Assembly: GCA_037157565.1 (NCBI GenBank)
Contig: JAZHRO010000013.1
Coordinates: forward strand, 75,881,501-75,945,500
Reading direction: 5' to 3'
From: Thalassia testudinum
Lineage: Eukaryota; Streptophyta; Magnoliopsida; Alismatales; Hydrocharitaceae
DNA length: 64,000 nt
The notes under the pieces are model-generated. The model was not told the DNA's origin. It worked only from the letters and a program-made list of their open reading frames with translations, and ran no database searches. Each line of letters begins with the position of its first letter. Positions within the stretch are counted from its first letter, which is position 1. Shown here piece by piece: positions 10,768 to 20,758 of the stretch. The translations under genes and the position numbers were made by a program.

Positions 10768-11444
10768 GTTCATGGTGAAGTAGGAGGGGTTGGTGCAAAG
10801 GCGAAGGAGGGCCTCCAAGAAGGAGAGCAGGAGGGAGAAGGATGCCAAGTGGAAGACCTCTCTCCAGGGGCGGTGGGAGGGGAGGGCCTCGCGGCCGCGG
10901 TTTCTAGCTTGAGAGATGAAGCCCATGGAAGAGGAGGAAGGAGTTGCGGCGGTGGTGGTGGGATTGGGAAGGGGGAGGAGGAGGTGGGGATGGTGCCGTA
11001 GGTCGCCATGGTGGGTTTTTATTTGTGATTAGGGAGGAATCATGAGAGAGGTACCTATGGGGAGAGAATAAGAAGAAGAAGAGAAAGGAAAAGAAGGAGA
11101 GGAAAGAGAGGAGGAACACATGTAAGAAGGAAGGAGAAACCAAGTTGTGGAGGAGATCTTTTGTTTCTTCATTGGATATTTTTTCTCCTATTTCGCCCCT
11201 AGATCTTGACCCTTTTTTTTTAAAGGATGGTGGGGGTGATTTTGTATAGTGTGATGAATATGGGGATGAATATATAAATTTTCTTGTTTTTAAAAATTTT
11301 TATGACGTTTTCTGTTGGGTTTAATGGAGTTGGGGCATGCGGCTTTAACATATTAACTTTATAGGGGTATATATGTAAATATCAAGAACATAAGGGTATA
11401 TACATCTTATCAAAAGTTTACAGAGGTATATATTTTAAAACGCC

Positions 11445-11453
11445 TAATTTTAA
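11445..11453 (+). repeat. Right target-site duplication of the PRA1-carrying element
   Basis: TAATTTTAA, partner of 7467-7475 with one mismatch. Confidence 0.75.
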
Positions 11454-11931
11454 CTTAATTACATATAGTGATGCAGATTATGTAGGTTGCCGCACATATA
11501 GAAAGAGCACTAGTGGGATGTGCCAATTTTTGGGAAAATCATTAATCTCTTGGTTCTTAAAGAAAAAAAATCTAATGTAGCCCTATCAACTATGGAGGCT
11601 GAGTATATAGCCGCCACCTTAGCATGTTCTCAAATTTTATAGATGAAAAATACTTTAAAGGATTTCAATTTGATATTTAGTAAAATAAAAAATATTATGT
11701 GATAATACTAGTGCTACCAATCTCTAGAAAATTCTCGTACATCACTCCCGTATAAAGCATATTGATGTTCGACATGATTTTTTACGGGATAATATACTTA
11801 AGAGAGAAATCGATGTTAGATTTATTTGTACTAAATTGCAATTTGCTAATATTTTTACTAAATCCTTGAATTATGATTGATTTAACTTTATACGTAGAAA
11901 GTTAGGCATATGCAAGCTAACTAATATTTGA
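11454..11931 (+). pseudogene. copia RNase H pseudogene (right half of the split element)
   Basis: The frame continues from 7475: 'LITYSDADYVGCRTYRKSTS', 'FLGKSLISWFLKKK', then after frameshifts 'CDNTSATNL', 'HHSRIKHIDVRHDFLRDNI' and 'ANIFTKSL', ending at TGA near 11931. These are the ordered RNase H and C-terminal motifs of copia polyproteins. Frameshifts and stops make it non-functional. Confidence 0.85.
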
Positions 11932-11969
11932 AGAATTTGGTGATTTAGTTGGATTTTGTTTAAAGAATG

Positions 11970-12560
11970 CATGGAGATTTCAACAGTTGCATTTGATTTT
12001 TCACTTTCTAAGTGAGAAATCACTTATCATTCAATTGAAAATCAAAATACACAACTGGTGTATTTAGTTTTCCACTGGCGTGGAAAATCAAAACACACCA
12101 ACTGAAAATACACCGGTGCGAAAAATCAAAACACACTGATTGAAAATAAAAATACATGATATGTTACATTGCGGAAAACGAAAATACACCGATGAAATTT
12201 TAAAATGCATTTATTGGTTTTCCATGCAGATACAACAAATGAGAAAAAAATGCAGTGTTGCTTTCCCATGCCGCAACAAATGAAAGTTGAAGAGAATAAA
12301 TAAACGAACAGCTTCGAAAGATACCAATGCAATAGCAAATAAAAAAAAATACCTCGTTACTTTCCCATGATGCAACAAATGCAAGTTCAAAAAAATAATA
12401 ATAAATGAATAGTTGGCACCTCTTAGTGTAAGTTTCAAAAACAGACAAAAACAAAAATAGTTAGCACCCTCAGTGCTCGATGAAAGCTATTGTCAATTGA
12501 ATAAAAAAAAATTCGACAATGGTAACCGTCAGACTCAACGCCATATGTGCTTTCATGGTA
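11970..12560. repeat. AT-rich repeat debris with short reiterated words
   Basis: A hairpin (TCACTT-tct-AAGTGA, about 11999-12013) is followed by repeated 'gaaaatcaaaatacac' words and two copies of a 'ctttcccatg..gcaacaaatg' segment (about 12262 and 12361). A related hairpin, followed by similar AT-rich sequence, recurs at 56900-57380, so this belongs to a dispersed non-coding repeat. No gene. Confidence 0.5.
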
Positions 12561-15500
12561 TATATAGATGTGACATTACTTTCTAAATAGAGTTTTTGCC
12601 TATTACACATCTATTTGAGGTCAAATCTCATGTGATTACTAGACCCATCAAGTGGCAATGAAATAAACAAGATAGAAAATTAACTCATCAATTCTTTTCC
12701 TATACATCTAACAACTCAAGATGTTCTTCTTTGATTAAAATTAGTATATAGGTTTATAATCCTAGTTATCAATGTCTCTAAGGTAAGATAAGGAAAGAAG
12801 CATAATTGCACAAGCTATCTATAATAAAACCAACTTTTGTCGATACATTGTTGATAGATGACCTTAAGTTGTCTACCATATTCATTAATTAGGAGATTGG
12901 CATAGCTCTTTTGAGTGATTGTTTTACCTTCTTGGAGGAAGGTGTTAGTGGGTATCACTAAATTGATTGAATTTTACTATTAATAAAATAATATATATTG
13001 GCTTGACTTTGCATTCCAGAGATAAATTAGAAATCAAGATGAAGATGTGAGTTGCATATTTTGATAAAGTTCAAGAAAATAAAAAGAAGCAAAGCATATA
13101 TGTTGATTAGCTCAAGAAAGTATTGAGGATGAAGCAATACATTCTAAGACTTCAACTCAAAAGAAGTCTCAAGTATCATTTTTGTTTTGTTTTTTTAGAG
13201 GGCTTGGAGAAGAGTTAATGCACTACACATAAACACTTGGTACGCTTCTAGAAAAATACTTAGAAATTTGAAACAAATTAAAAATATTCAAAATTAATTG
13301 ATTAGAGATGTTTTAAGATAATTTAGAAGGTTAGTTATGTTTTAAAATTAACATCTTCTCAAAAAGACATATTTCAAATTTTACAATGTTCAAACTAAAA
13401 AATTAATCGATTAATTTTAGGACTGAATGCAAACTCTAAGCACTAAATATACAAAAATTAATCGTTTGGAAACTCATCAGGATGCTCGTGAACTTGGATT
13501 ATTGAATTAAGAAAAAGTGATTAATTGATTAATTTTGGATTTCATGTTCTACCATGAACTAAGATGTGTAGGAATTAATCAATTAATTATTTTTTCATTG
13601 ATTGATTAACAACAATACATTAATTGATTAATATGAGTGTTAATCAATTAATTTCAAGATTTGAACTTCACATCATTTCATTTTGATTTTTAAAAGTTTG
13701 ATCTTGAACTTAAGGTGGTTATTAAGTCCTTAAACACATTCTATAAATATCATATAATGACTTAAGATTTTCATACATAATACTCTCTCTTGTTTTAAAT
13801 TTCTATCATTCTATAGATTTACAAATTGATTTCAAAGTACTTCGTTGGTCTTTTCAACAATGAAATAATTTTTACTTTGCTTCCTTCGTGCTACTACTTC
13901 AATTTTGAAAAAGGGAAGTTAAAGGGAGTAATTTTCAAGTTATATTTTGAGCACACTTTTAATTACACATGATCTTGACTCTATAAGATTTATTATACAT
14001 ATTAATTTAAGATTTTTTTTATTATTAGGTGCTTAGGTTTTATGGTTTCGTTCTTCTTTTTTAAAGAGACAAAAGGCTTCTTAGGGTTCTCTAATAAGAA
14101 GTTTTGTACTAAAGGTACACCCCTCCCTCGTATTTGAGGTGTGGTTTAGTGATTCTTGCATTGGCAAGAGAAAAATCTTAGTTAAGAATAACTAGGTACA
14201 GATTTTTCTTGATTTTGGTTTCCTTTGTAAACCTTTGTATCCATTTTTAGTTTGATTTTTATAGTGTGATTTGAATTGTATAATTTTTTTATCTTAAGCA
14301 CAAATCACCTCCTCCTATGTTGATTTCAAAAGAGAGTAAATAATTGCTAATGTAATCAATGATGCTAGTAGAAACTAAGAAAAGAGATCTACAATTGAGC
14401 TCTATGACCATGTTTTCTTCCAGCTAAACTCATAGTAAGCATCACTTCAAAGTTCTACATGGGTTCATCCATTGAGTATACCTTATATTGTATATGTATA
14501 AAATTAATGTAAATAATTTTAAACAGAAGATGTGATTTTAATTTATAGAAATGTGGTTATTTTTTGAAAAAAAAAGAAATTTTTCTTTATGTTTTTTATT
14601 AATATGCTTTTTGTTAGTTATATGAAGATTTTCTTCATTTTTGGTAGTTACGTAGAAATCAATCCATTAATTAATAGGTATTTTTTGTTTATACTATTTT
14701 TTTGTACTATGCTATCTTCCCTCGTCAAGGTAAAGTTGGGTGCCTTATTTGAAATAAAAAATAAAAAGTTTATGCAAATGGAATTGGAGGGGCTTTGAGG
14801 TATGCTTTAATTTTCTCTAAGGCTACCTAGTATTATTCAATATGCTTTAATTTTCTTTAAGGTTTACTAACATTGTGGAATAAAAAAGTTTACTATGTAG
14901 CTCTTCCCTAATCTACTATTCTCAAAGAAGAAGATGACATTGCTCAATTGTTTCCATAAGAAAATATTCCAGAGTTGCCATTTTCGTAATAAGAGTGGAG
15001 ATTATAACTTTATGATTATTTTTATCTTCTTGATTTGCTCCTAGTTTGTAGATAAATATCAAGAATTTAATTTTTTTTCTTTTATATATATTTTTATTAA
15101 ACAAGCATATCATAGATACACACTAAAAAAGATTTCTCATTAATGAAATTTGTAAAAATAAAGTTGGTAAGATCTTGAAACATTGCACTAAAAGTTTTTA
15201 GTTGAAACATGATTATACAATATTTAACTGTAGTGTACATTATGTGTTCAGAGTAAGCTAAGTATAATAGTGCCTTAAATTGGCATTATGAAAGGACAAG
15301 CACTTCTGCTTGTTACTTGATTCCATTGTATCCTAAATCTTGCATGAAAAAAAGTTGTCCTTGGCAAATATCTCATTGTGATATGTAGAATTAATGTGCA
15401 TCTCTCATTTCATGTTAGGGTTTCTACACTAAGATTACATCTAAAATTCACTTTTGATATATTGAATTTTCAATAAAATCCACTTCTAATAAATTTTTAA

Positions 15501-15600
15501 CGTGTTACCAAGTAGTGTAATCTATCCCCGAGAGTGGATCTCGTTGCTTGTTGGTAAGGAACAGGATGAGATACTCTTTAATGTATAAAATGATATCATT
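12561..15600. other. AT-rich spacer with retroelement-like debris
   Basis: No gene is recognised. 13290-13655 has about eight copies of TTAATTGATTAAT or its TCGA variant. 13990-14330 ('cttagggttctct', 'aaaatcttagttaagaataactag', T-rich) resembles the LTR or UTR of plant copia elements and could be the tail of the element ending at 11931, but no paired LTR is visible. 14330-15600 shows nothing recognisable. The short frames at 14589-14798 and 14922-15113 lie in AT-rich sequence and are not credible. Confidence 0.45.
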
Positions 15601-15644
15601 CTAGCAACATAATTTTTTTTATCAAATCTATTCTTAAGTTTTAG

Positions 15645-15652
15645 TGGGCCCA
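15645..15652 (+). promoter_or_regulatory. TGGGCCCA promoter-type motif
   Basis: A palindromic TGGGCCCA (site II / TCP-like element) lies about 630 bp upstream of the coiled-coil gene ATG and just before a GC-richer leader. It is a candidate promoter element of that gene, by position only. Confidence 0.3.
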
Positions 15653-16283
15653 AGATCAAAATGGGCGTCCCTTCATGGGGTATTTCAACTCCAGACTCTC
15701 CGCCAGTTTCAAATTTCAACTCTTCCTACCGCCTTTCCCCCAACGTTCCTTTTCCCACAAAGAAACGTTACTGCCATTTCGTCAAACAGGTGGTTGGCGC
15801 CGGCCCCATCTCCTCTTCGAACCAATCGACAGGTACCCACTTCGTTCTATTCTCGATTTATAACGCGCACACACTCTTCTGCTGTTAATCCCAAACGGTT
15901 TGATGCCATTAGGGTTGCCATAGTTTGAACTCCTCCATGTGGCTTCTCAAGATTCGCGCTAAAAGATCGCATCTTTTGCTTTCTGAAGCCATAATTCCAC
16001 TTGGATTCTTCTCGGATTTGCCTGATTCGTGAGAAGTTTAGGCTTTTCCCTTCTTTTAGGCTTTTCAGATTTGTTAGTTACTTTGCCCTAAAATGTGGAC
16101 TTCCGTGTGCAAAGTTCTGATTTTGTTTGGTCTTCATTTTGATCAAATTGATCTAAAATGTCAGTTTTCCTGGAGCTCATATTGTTCTGTTCGAGTTGTT
16201 TTCCTTTTCCTTTAATGTGATCCTGTGGTGTGCATGAGCATGGTTTTGGCCATTAGTGCAGGGGGAACTGAAGATTGGGAATT
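15653..16283 (+). other. Probable 5' leader with a 5'UTR intron
   Basis: This stretch is pyrimidine-rich and contains donor-like CAG|GTACCC at 15833 and an acceptor-like TAGTGCAG at 16261, 22 bp before the ATG at 16284. T-rich sequence precedes the acceptor. The open frame 15661-15888 reads out of frame with the downstream gene and matches nothing I know. A spliced 5'UTR is the simplest reading. Confidence 0.4.
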
Positions 16284-19172
16284 ATGGAGATGGAGGCTGC
16301 ATGTAAAGTATTAGAGGAGCAGAAGGCAGCTCTGGAGAAGCTCTTGGATGGTTATCGTGAGAAGCTTGAGCTTTCAGATAACCTGAGGAGGGCATATGAT
16401 GAGGTGCTCCGCAAGTTCCACGAGGCCAGGCAGGAGATCGATTGCCAAACGAGGGAAATTGTCATCAAAACTGACGAGAATGCATTACTAACGAAGACGT
16501 GCAATGATCTTAAGGCCTCGGTCTGTGAGAAGGAACGTGCTCTTAGGCAAGTCAGTTTGGTGTGTGAGCAAATCCAGGTGTCTTGCAGGCAGAAGGTGGA
16601 GGAGGCTGAAGATGGGAACCGAAAACTTGCAACTGCGTTGCAAGATGGCCACGCAAAAGCGGAAGAGCATGAGAGGAATATGAATGCTTATAAGGAAGAG
16701 GCAAAAGGGCTTAAGGCCCTGTTGTTGGAAACTCAGAAGAAATGCCTAGAGGCAGAGAACAGAGCACAAGCTGCGAAGGAGTTAAGGGAGCGCGAGGAAA
16801 TGATATCTCAGGTAGAGCACGAGAAGGCCAAGATTGGAGAGCAGTTCAAATGGAAGGTGGAACAGTTTAATCACCTTGAAGACGCGCATGGGAAGCTGCA
16901 GAAGTGTTTCCATGAATCCGAGGAAGAGTGGAGAGCCGAGAAGTCTCGACTCATTGATGAAATGTGTACTCTTCAAAGTAACCTGGACTCCCAAACTAGA
17001 GCTGTGGAAAATGTCCAGTCAAGGCTGCAGATGTGCAACCAAGCGTTGGCACACGAGGAAAGTCGGAGAAAGGTTTTGGAGATTCAGGTTTCAGAGTTGG
17101 GAGTTTCCCATGAAAACGTTGTCATGGAATGTGAAGAGGTCAAGTTGAAGATCGAGAAGTTAACCCAGGTGAGAGATGAGGAGATAGGTGAGGTGAGGAA
17201 CATGCTTGCTTCTAAGCAATCACGTCTTAAGGAGGTTGAGCTTCAACATGTCCTCCTTAAGCAAGAGAACCAAGACCTGAAGGTTGCCATGAAAGAACTA
17301 AAAGTTGACTTGGAAGCAAGTGCCAATGCAAAGATGGTCGTAGGCAAGGCTGAGCAGAAGCATAAGCGTAGCTTTGTTCGGGAACTGGAGCAGAAAGAAA
17401 GAAAAATTGAAGATCTGCTACAGGAAGTGGAAAATTTGCAGGAAAAGTTGGCAGAAGAAAGCCACCTCAAATCCAATGCTGAAGTTGAAGTTGAACAACT
17501 CAAAATTGAACGTGAAACTAATATGAATGACATTGAGGCTATTATTCTGGCCAAGGAGGAAATTACCAAGGATGCAGAGAAACAGAAACAGGCATTTATG
17601 CAGGAACTGGCAGCGAGAGACAGAAAGATAGATGACCTGCAGCAAGAAATCGCTCATCAACAAGAAGCCTTGATGAAAGTGGGAAAGTTGAAATCCGATA
17701 CCGAGCACAATGTCAAATGTTTGCAAGACAGATTTGCAGGCGCGAAGAAGGACTTGGAGGTTTCTATTGATGCCAGACGAGAGATCGAAGATCTGCTTGA
17801 GAAGCAAACACATGATACTGTTCAAATATTGGAAATGAAGTGCAAGAAGATCGAAGATTTACTGCAAGAAAATGCAAACCTACAGGAAGCTTTGGTGCGA
17901 ACAAGCAAGGCAAAGCTGGATGCTGAACTTGCATTAAAATCCTTGCGAGATGAAAATGAAGCGACAAGGAAGGAGTTGGAGTCACTCACACAAGTCAAGA
18001 TGCAAATTGATGAAGCATTTGAGAAAGAAAAGCAGAATTTCAGTAGAGAACTAGAGCTGACAGACAGAAATGTGGTCAATTTGCTTCAAGAAATCACCCA
18101 CCTGCAAGAAGAGCTGCAGCATACAAGTGAGTTAAACATGAATGCGAATGCTGAGATTAAGGCGCTAGAGGATGAGGGCACCAATATAAGAAAGGAGTTG
18201 AATGCTTTTATCCAAGAGAGAGAAAGAAAGATTAAAGACCTGCAGCAAGAAATTACACTTATGCATGAAAAATTTGCAAGTCAACAAGCCAAATCTATAG
18301 CTTTGACAAGAATCCAAGCTAACGATTTCTTAGATAAAGAGAGGAGCTTTCTCAAAACCATTGAGGAGAAAGATTGTGAACTGAAGCATCTCCTTGCAGA
18401 GCTCGATTTTCTGGAGCAAGAGCATGCCCAGAAGGAGATGGAAGCTGTTGTAGTACTGGAGCAAACAAGAAGAGGATTTGATAACATGAACAGAGAGAAA
18501 GATGGGGTGATATACCATCTTCAGAATCAGGTATTGTCTCAGGAGCAACTCACCAAGTCTGTTGAAACTGCCATTACGTTGGAGCTTGCAGACAGACAGT
18601 TTGAAATATCTACTCTTAATGGGTTGCTGAAGAGGATGGTGGAAGTGCATTTTCTGCACTTGCTAGAGAATGAGTTCTTGAGCATGTTTAACCATGAAAA
18701 AGACCAAGAATTGCACATTTTAGAACAGAGATTGGATTTGCAAATGAAACAGATTGCTGATTTGGAGAATTATGTTAAAAAACTGAATCAAGATGTGGAA
18801 GTGCAAAGGGTTAGGTTTGAAGATACCATGAGATTGATGCAGACAAAGGAGAAGCGTTTGGTGGCAGACATGAACAAGGTTCGGAGCCTGATTGTGGAAA
18901 GAGATCAGAGTATCGTGCTACTGTTGGCACAGAGAGAGTCCATGGTGTCTCAGATTGCAGAGATGACTGACAACATTGGCAAGCTTTCTCGTGATGGGGA
19001 GCTGGTGCAATGTTGGCAAAGAATTACAGAGAAAGCTGGAGGTAGCAAGGGTACCCGAGAGGGATACATTGACAATCAATTGCAGATGAAGAATAATATC
19101 TCATTGAGACAGAAAAATGAGATTGCTTCAGAGTTTAGGCTGCCTCTGATAGAGCACAATGGGTATGTGTAA
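16284..19172 (+). CDS. Long coiled-coil protein, At4g38062-like (962 aa)
   Basis: An intact single exon of 962 codons. The ATG at 16284 (M-E-M-E-A-A-C) is chosen because the frame upstream has only a TTG at 16275. The protein is almost entirely heptad-rich coiled coil without membrane segments. The N-terminal third has blocks I recognise from the plant 'uncharacterized protein At4g38062' family: 'GYREKLELSDNLRRAYDEVL', 'ETQKKCLEAENRAQAAKELR', 'FKWKVEQFNHLEDAHGKLQ', 'LQSNLDSQTRAVENVQSRLQ' and 'MCNQALAHEESRRKVLEIQV'. No enzymatic motif is visible and the function is unknown. A structural or scaffold role is only an inference from the coiled coil. Residues 375-649 are tandem 74-residue repeats. 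Codon use and the intact frame, unlike everything around it, indicate a living gene. Confidence 0.9.
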   Translation: MEMEAACKVLEEQKAALEKLLDGYREKLELSDNLRRAYDEVLRKFHEARQEIDCQTREIVIKTDENALLTKTCNDLKASVCEKERALRQVSLVCEQIQVSCRQKVEEAEDGNRKLATALQDGHAKAEEHERNMNAYKEEAKGLKALLLETQKKCLEAENRAQAAKELREREEMISQVEHEKAKIGEQFKWKVEQFNHLEDAHGKLQKCFHESEEEWRAEKSRLIDEMCTLQSNLDSQTRAVENVQSRLQMCNQALAHEESRRKVLEIQVSELGVSHENVVMECEEVKLKIEKLTQVRDEEIGEVRNMLASKQSRLKEVELQHVLLKQENQDLKVAMKELKVDLEASANAKMVVGKAEQKHKRSFVRELEQKERKIEDLLQEVENLQEKLAEESHLKSNAEVEVEQLKIERETNMNDIEAIILAKEEITKDAEKQKQAFMQELAARDRKIDDLQQEIAHQQEALMKVGKLKSDTEHNVKCLQDRFAGAKKDLEVSIDARREIEDLLEKQTHDTVQILEMKCKKIEDLLQENANLQEALVRTSKAKLDAELALKSLRDENEATRKELESLTQVKMQIDEAFEKEKQNFSRELELTDRNVVNLLQEITHLQEELQHTSELNMNANAEIKALEDEGTNIRKELNAFIQERERKIKDLQQEITLMHEKFASQQAKSIALTRIQANDFLDKERSFLKTIEEKDCELKHLLAELDFLEQEHAQKEMEAVVVLEQTRRGFDNMNREKDGVIYHLQNQVLSQEQLTKSVETAITLELADRQFEISTLNGLLKRMVEVHFLHLLENEFLSMFNHEKDQELHILEQRLDLQMKQIADLENYVKKLNQDVEVQRVRFEDTMRLMQTKEKRLVADMNKVRSLIVERDQSIVLLLAQRESMVSQIAEMTDNIGKLSRDGELVQCWQRITEKAGGSKGTREGYIDNQLQMKNNISLRQKNEIASEFRLPLIEHNGYV
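17406..18230 (+). repeat. 74-residue tandem repeats inside the coiled-coil gene
   Basis: Each unit starts IEDLLQE / IDDLQQE / VVNLLQE and is exactly 222 nt: 17406-17627, 17628-17849 and 17850-18071. A fourth unit (18072-18230) is shortened by 63 nt (21 residues, three heptads), and a fifth begins at 18231 with IKDLQQE. 74 residues equals ten heptads plus four, a standard coiled-coil stutter, so the register is kept from unit to unit. The DNA copies are well diverged, so the duplications are old. Confidence 0.9.
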
Positions 19173-20080
19173 TTGGAATGCTTGGAAGCTGAAGCATATG
19201 TGTTAGAATTCTTTTCTTTTCCTTTTCAAGAAGTTTAAGGTTAGTCATGGCTTGTTTTCAGTTGCACATACACGTGCAATTTTGTTGTACTGTAATCTGT
19301 TTTCTTCGATCCATTTCAGCATCTATTTTCTCATCTGTAAATATGTTGTATCGAGGCAGGCTTACTAACACTAGCACTTTATCAGCACTGCCTTTCAGTT
19401 TACTTAAAATATGTTGATTATTTAATTCTTTAAATATCAATTAGATTTTGTTTACGCAGCCAACATATACATATTATAAAGTTCCTTTTTGGGAGACAAC
19501 CACATTTAAACCTCTTGAGGAATGATGTATTCCATTATACTATTGTCATGACATAGCCTAGAGCAATAAGAAGTTAGAGAAATTTATTAATTGGATTGCG
19601 AACTATGGGGTTCTAATTGAATAAGGCCTTGATAATTTCTTTGCAGTAGATGGGTATCCAATTTTATAGACATAACAAATCAGTCTTGTAGTTAGCCTTC
19701 CGTTGGTAAAATTGATCATATGGTGTAATAAATGTCTAAATTACACCTCTCACTTAATTTACACCTTATCTACCCCATAATATCATCAAAATCTGTTCAA
19801 AAGGGACAATTTTGCTTTTCATAAATATGAGAGGATCTTGTTATACACAAAGTTCATCTCTCATTTTGGTTATCTACACTTCCATTAGAATAGATTTTAA
19901 CAATCCTATCTATAAACACTAGCTAAGGCTAGAATAATTTGTTACATGTCTCTAAGACTGGTCACCAATCTATCCCTATTTGATGTTTGAGAACTTAATA
20001 AATTAGATAAAAAAGTAACCATGTTTTGTTAGGATACCCAATGTTTATCAGGGAAGGTCCTTTAACTTGAGTACTCGGTA
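19173..20080. other. 3' flank and spacer
   Basis: AT-rich 3'UTR and intergenic sequence downstream of the coiled-coil gene. No other gene is recognised. Confidence 0.6.
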
Positions 20081-20087
20081 TAAAGAT

Positions 20088-20272
20088 CTTGACTTTGGCT
20101 TGATCATATTTCTGTATGTATAAAGCTCTTGATCTTAGTTCGATCATATTTCTGTGAGTATAAAGCTCTTGATTTTAGCTTCATTATATTTCTGTATGTA
20201 TAAAGCTCTTGACTTTAGCTTGATCATATTTCTGTATGCATAAAGCTCTTGGCTTTAGCTTGATCATATTTT
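20088..20272 (+). repeat. 40-bp tandem array, about 4.6 copies
   Basis: Units begin 'cttgactttagcttgatcat' at 20088, 20128, 20168, 20208 and 20248, an exact 40-bp period, with a partial unit before the first. The units differ at a few positions. The last breaks off into unrelated sequence at about 20272. Confidence 0.95.
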
Positions 20273-20538
20273 TCAAATGCAAGTTCAAAATGTGGATTTT
20301 GTTTGATGATCTTTTATCTAATCTTTTCTTCTTGTGGTCAAGTTTTCTGTTTGAAGATAGGCAAAGGGTATACGCAAAATGAGGGCTGTACACAAACATA
20401 TTTTGCAAGTGGAAATTTGCCATTAGATGCTCCTTCTAAAGTGATTGAAGAGGCATTGATCAAAACCCTGTTTTCTACAACCTGGAATCCTTGCTAGCAG
20501 CAAGAAGGGTAAGGTTGGAGGCTAGTGCTCCTACTTAG
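20273..20538 (+). other. Short unresolved open stretch
   Basis: A frame open from about 20339 to 20497 (G-K-G-Y-T-Q-N-E-G-C-T-Q-T-Y-F-A-S-G) lies between the tandem array and a copia LTR. I do not recognise it. It may be an exon fragment of a host gene or chance. Confidence 0.2.
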
Positions 20539-20747
20539 TGTTACAGAACGAGAGAGGGAGAGGAAGAAAAGGAAGAACAGAACATAGTGAGGAGAATGAG
20601 CAGAGGCTTCATTAGCACCAATACTAATGCTCCTTAGTAGTATTTATAAACCTTTTCTTCTGTTTGTTACAGCAGTTGTATAACAACCTTAGGTACAATT
20701 TCAGAATACCCCTTACAACTATTGTAAATTATGATGCTATCTTAACA
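20539..20747 (-). repeat. 3' LTR of the truncated copia element
   Basis: Starts TGTTAAG at 20747 and ends TAACA at 20539. CTTAG lies just outside at 20534-20538 as a possible target-site copy, but the partner copy has been lost. Confidence 0.7.
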
Positions 20748-20758
20748 CCTCCCCTCAA

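Larger units (their letters stand above)
7746..11009 (-). pseudogene. Captured PRA1-family (prenylated Rab acceptor) gene, disrupted
   Basis: PRA1 proteins are small membrane proteins of the ER/Golgi that bind prenylated Rab GTPases. Read on the minus strand, an ATG at 11009 in context ccATGG gives MATYGTIPTSSSPFPI, the start style of the plant PRA1.F group. After a frameshift there follows 'MGFISQARNRG..HRPWREVF', then 'LLRLCTNPSYFTMNYA' at 10768. The solo LTR interrupts here. The frame resumes at 8087 with 'TVVLMVVFVSLLYHPISL', one in-frame TAG, 'LLLYFLRDNEPLVILG', 'VTANILINLAIGLAL', 'NDLFLQEEG', and ends at TAA 7746-7748. The RPW motif, the YHPISL segment, FLRDxEPLV and the DDLFL-like tail are in correct PRA1 order. 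No intron is visible, as is usual for plant PRA1 genes. The frameshift, the stop and the LTR insertion make it non-functional. Confidence 0.85.
7476..11444 (-). mobile_element. TIR element (Pack-MULE-like) carrying a captured PRA1 gene
   Basis: The termini are long imperfect inverted repeats, about 7476-7740 and 11205-11444 (GGGATTTTTACATATATA against GGCGTTTTAAAATATATA read inward). They continue with matching blocks such as 'ctgtaaact', 'gttaaag', 'attcatcacactata' and 'ccatccttta'. A 9-bp target duplication flanks it. Without the inner solo LTR (2,675 bp plus 5 bp) the element is about 1.29 kb. It encodes no transposase and holds only a PRA1-family gene on the minus strand. Long TIRs, a 9-bp duplication and a host gene fragment inside together define the Pack-MULE pattern. 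The superfamily call is an inference, because no transposase is present to confirm it. Confidence 0.75.
5985..11931 (+). mobile_element. Ty1/copia retrotransposon remnant, split by a nested insertion
   Basis: A single decayed copia gag-pol is present in two pieces, 5985-7475 and 11454-11931. Deleting the intervening element (7476-11444) and one copy of its target duplication joins the reading frame across the RT/RNase H boundary. The gag-tail and polyprotein style ('CLGLMAT', DELQDAF, W-x-D-S protease start, 'YPR' before 'SDADY') fits the Sirevirus-like branch of plant copia elements; that lineage call is an inference. No LTR could be paired. The sequence at 13990-14330 is a candidate for LTR or UTR debris. 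Most of integrase and the RT palm are missing. Confidence 0.8.

Noticed and set aside
10770..11009. 79-codon Pro/Ser-rich minus-strand frame.
   Set aside because: It shares the true PRA1 start, but after a frameshift the PRA1 homology continues in another frame. It is part of the pseudogene, not a separate protein.
16275..16283. Extending the coiled-coil CDS three codons upstream.
   Set aside because: The codon at 16275 is TTG; the first ATG in frame is 16284.
16488..18659. Several minus-strand frames of 60-135 codons under the coiled-coil gene.
   Set aside because: Antisense shadows of the 962-codon exon, rich in Ser, Cys and Phe as expected from the reverse of Glu/Lys/Gln codons.
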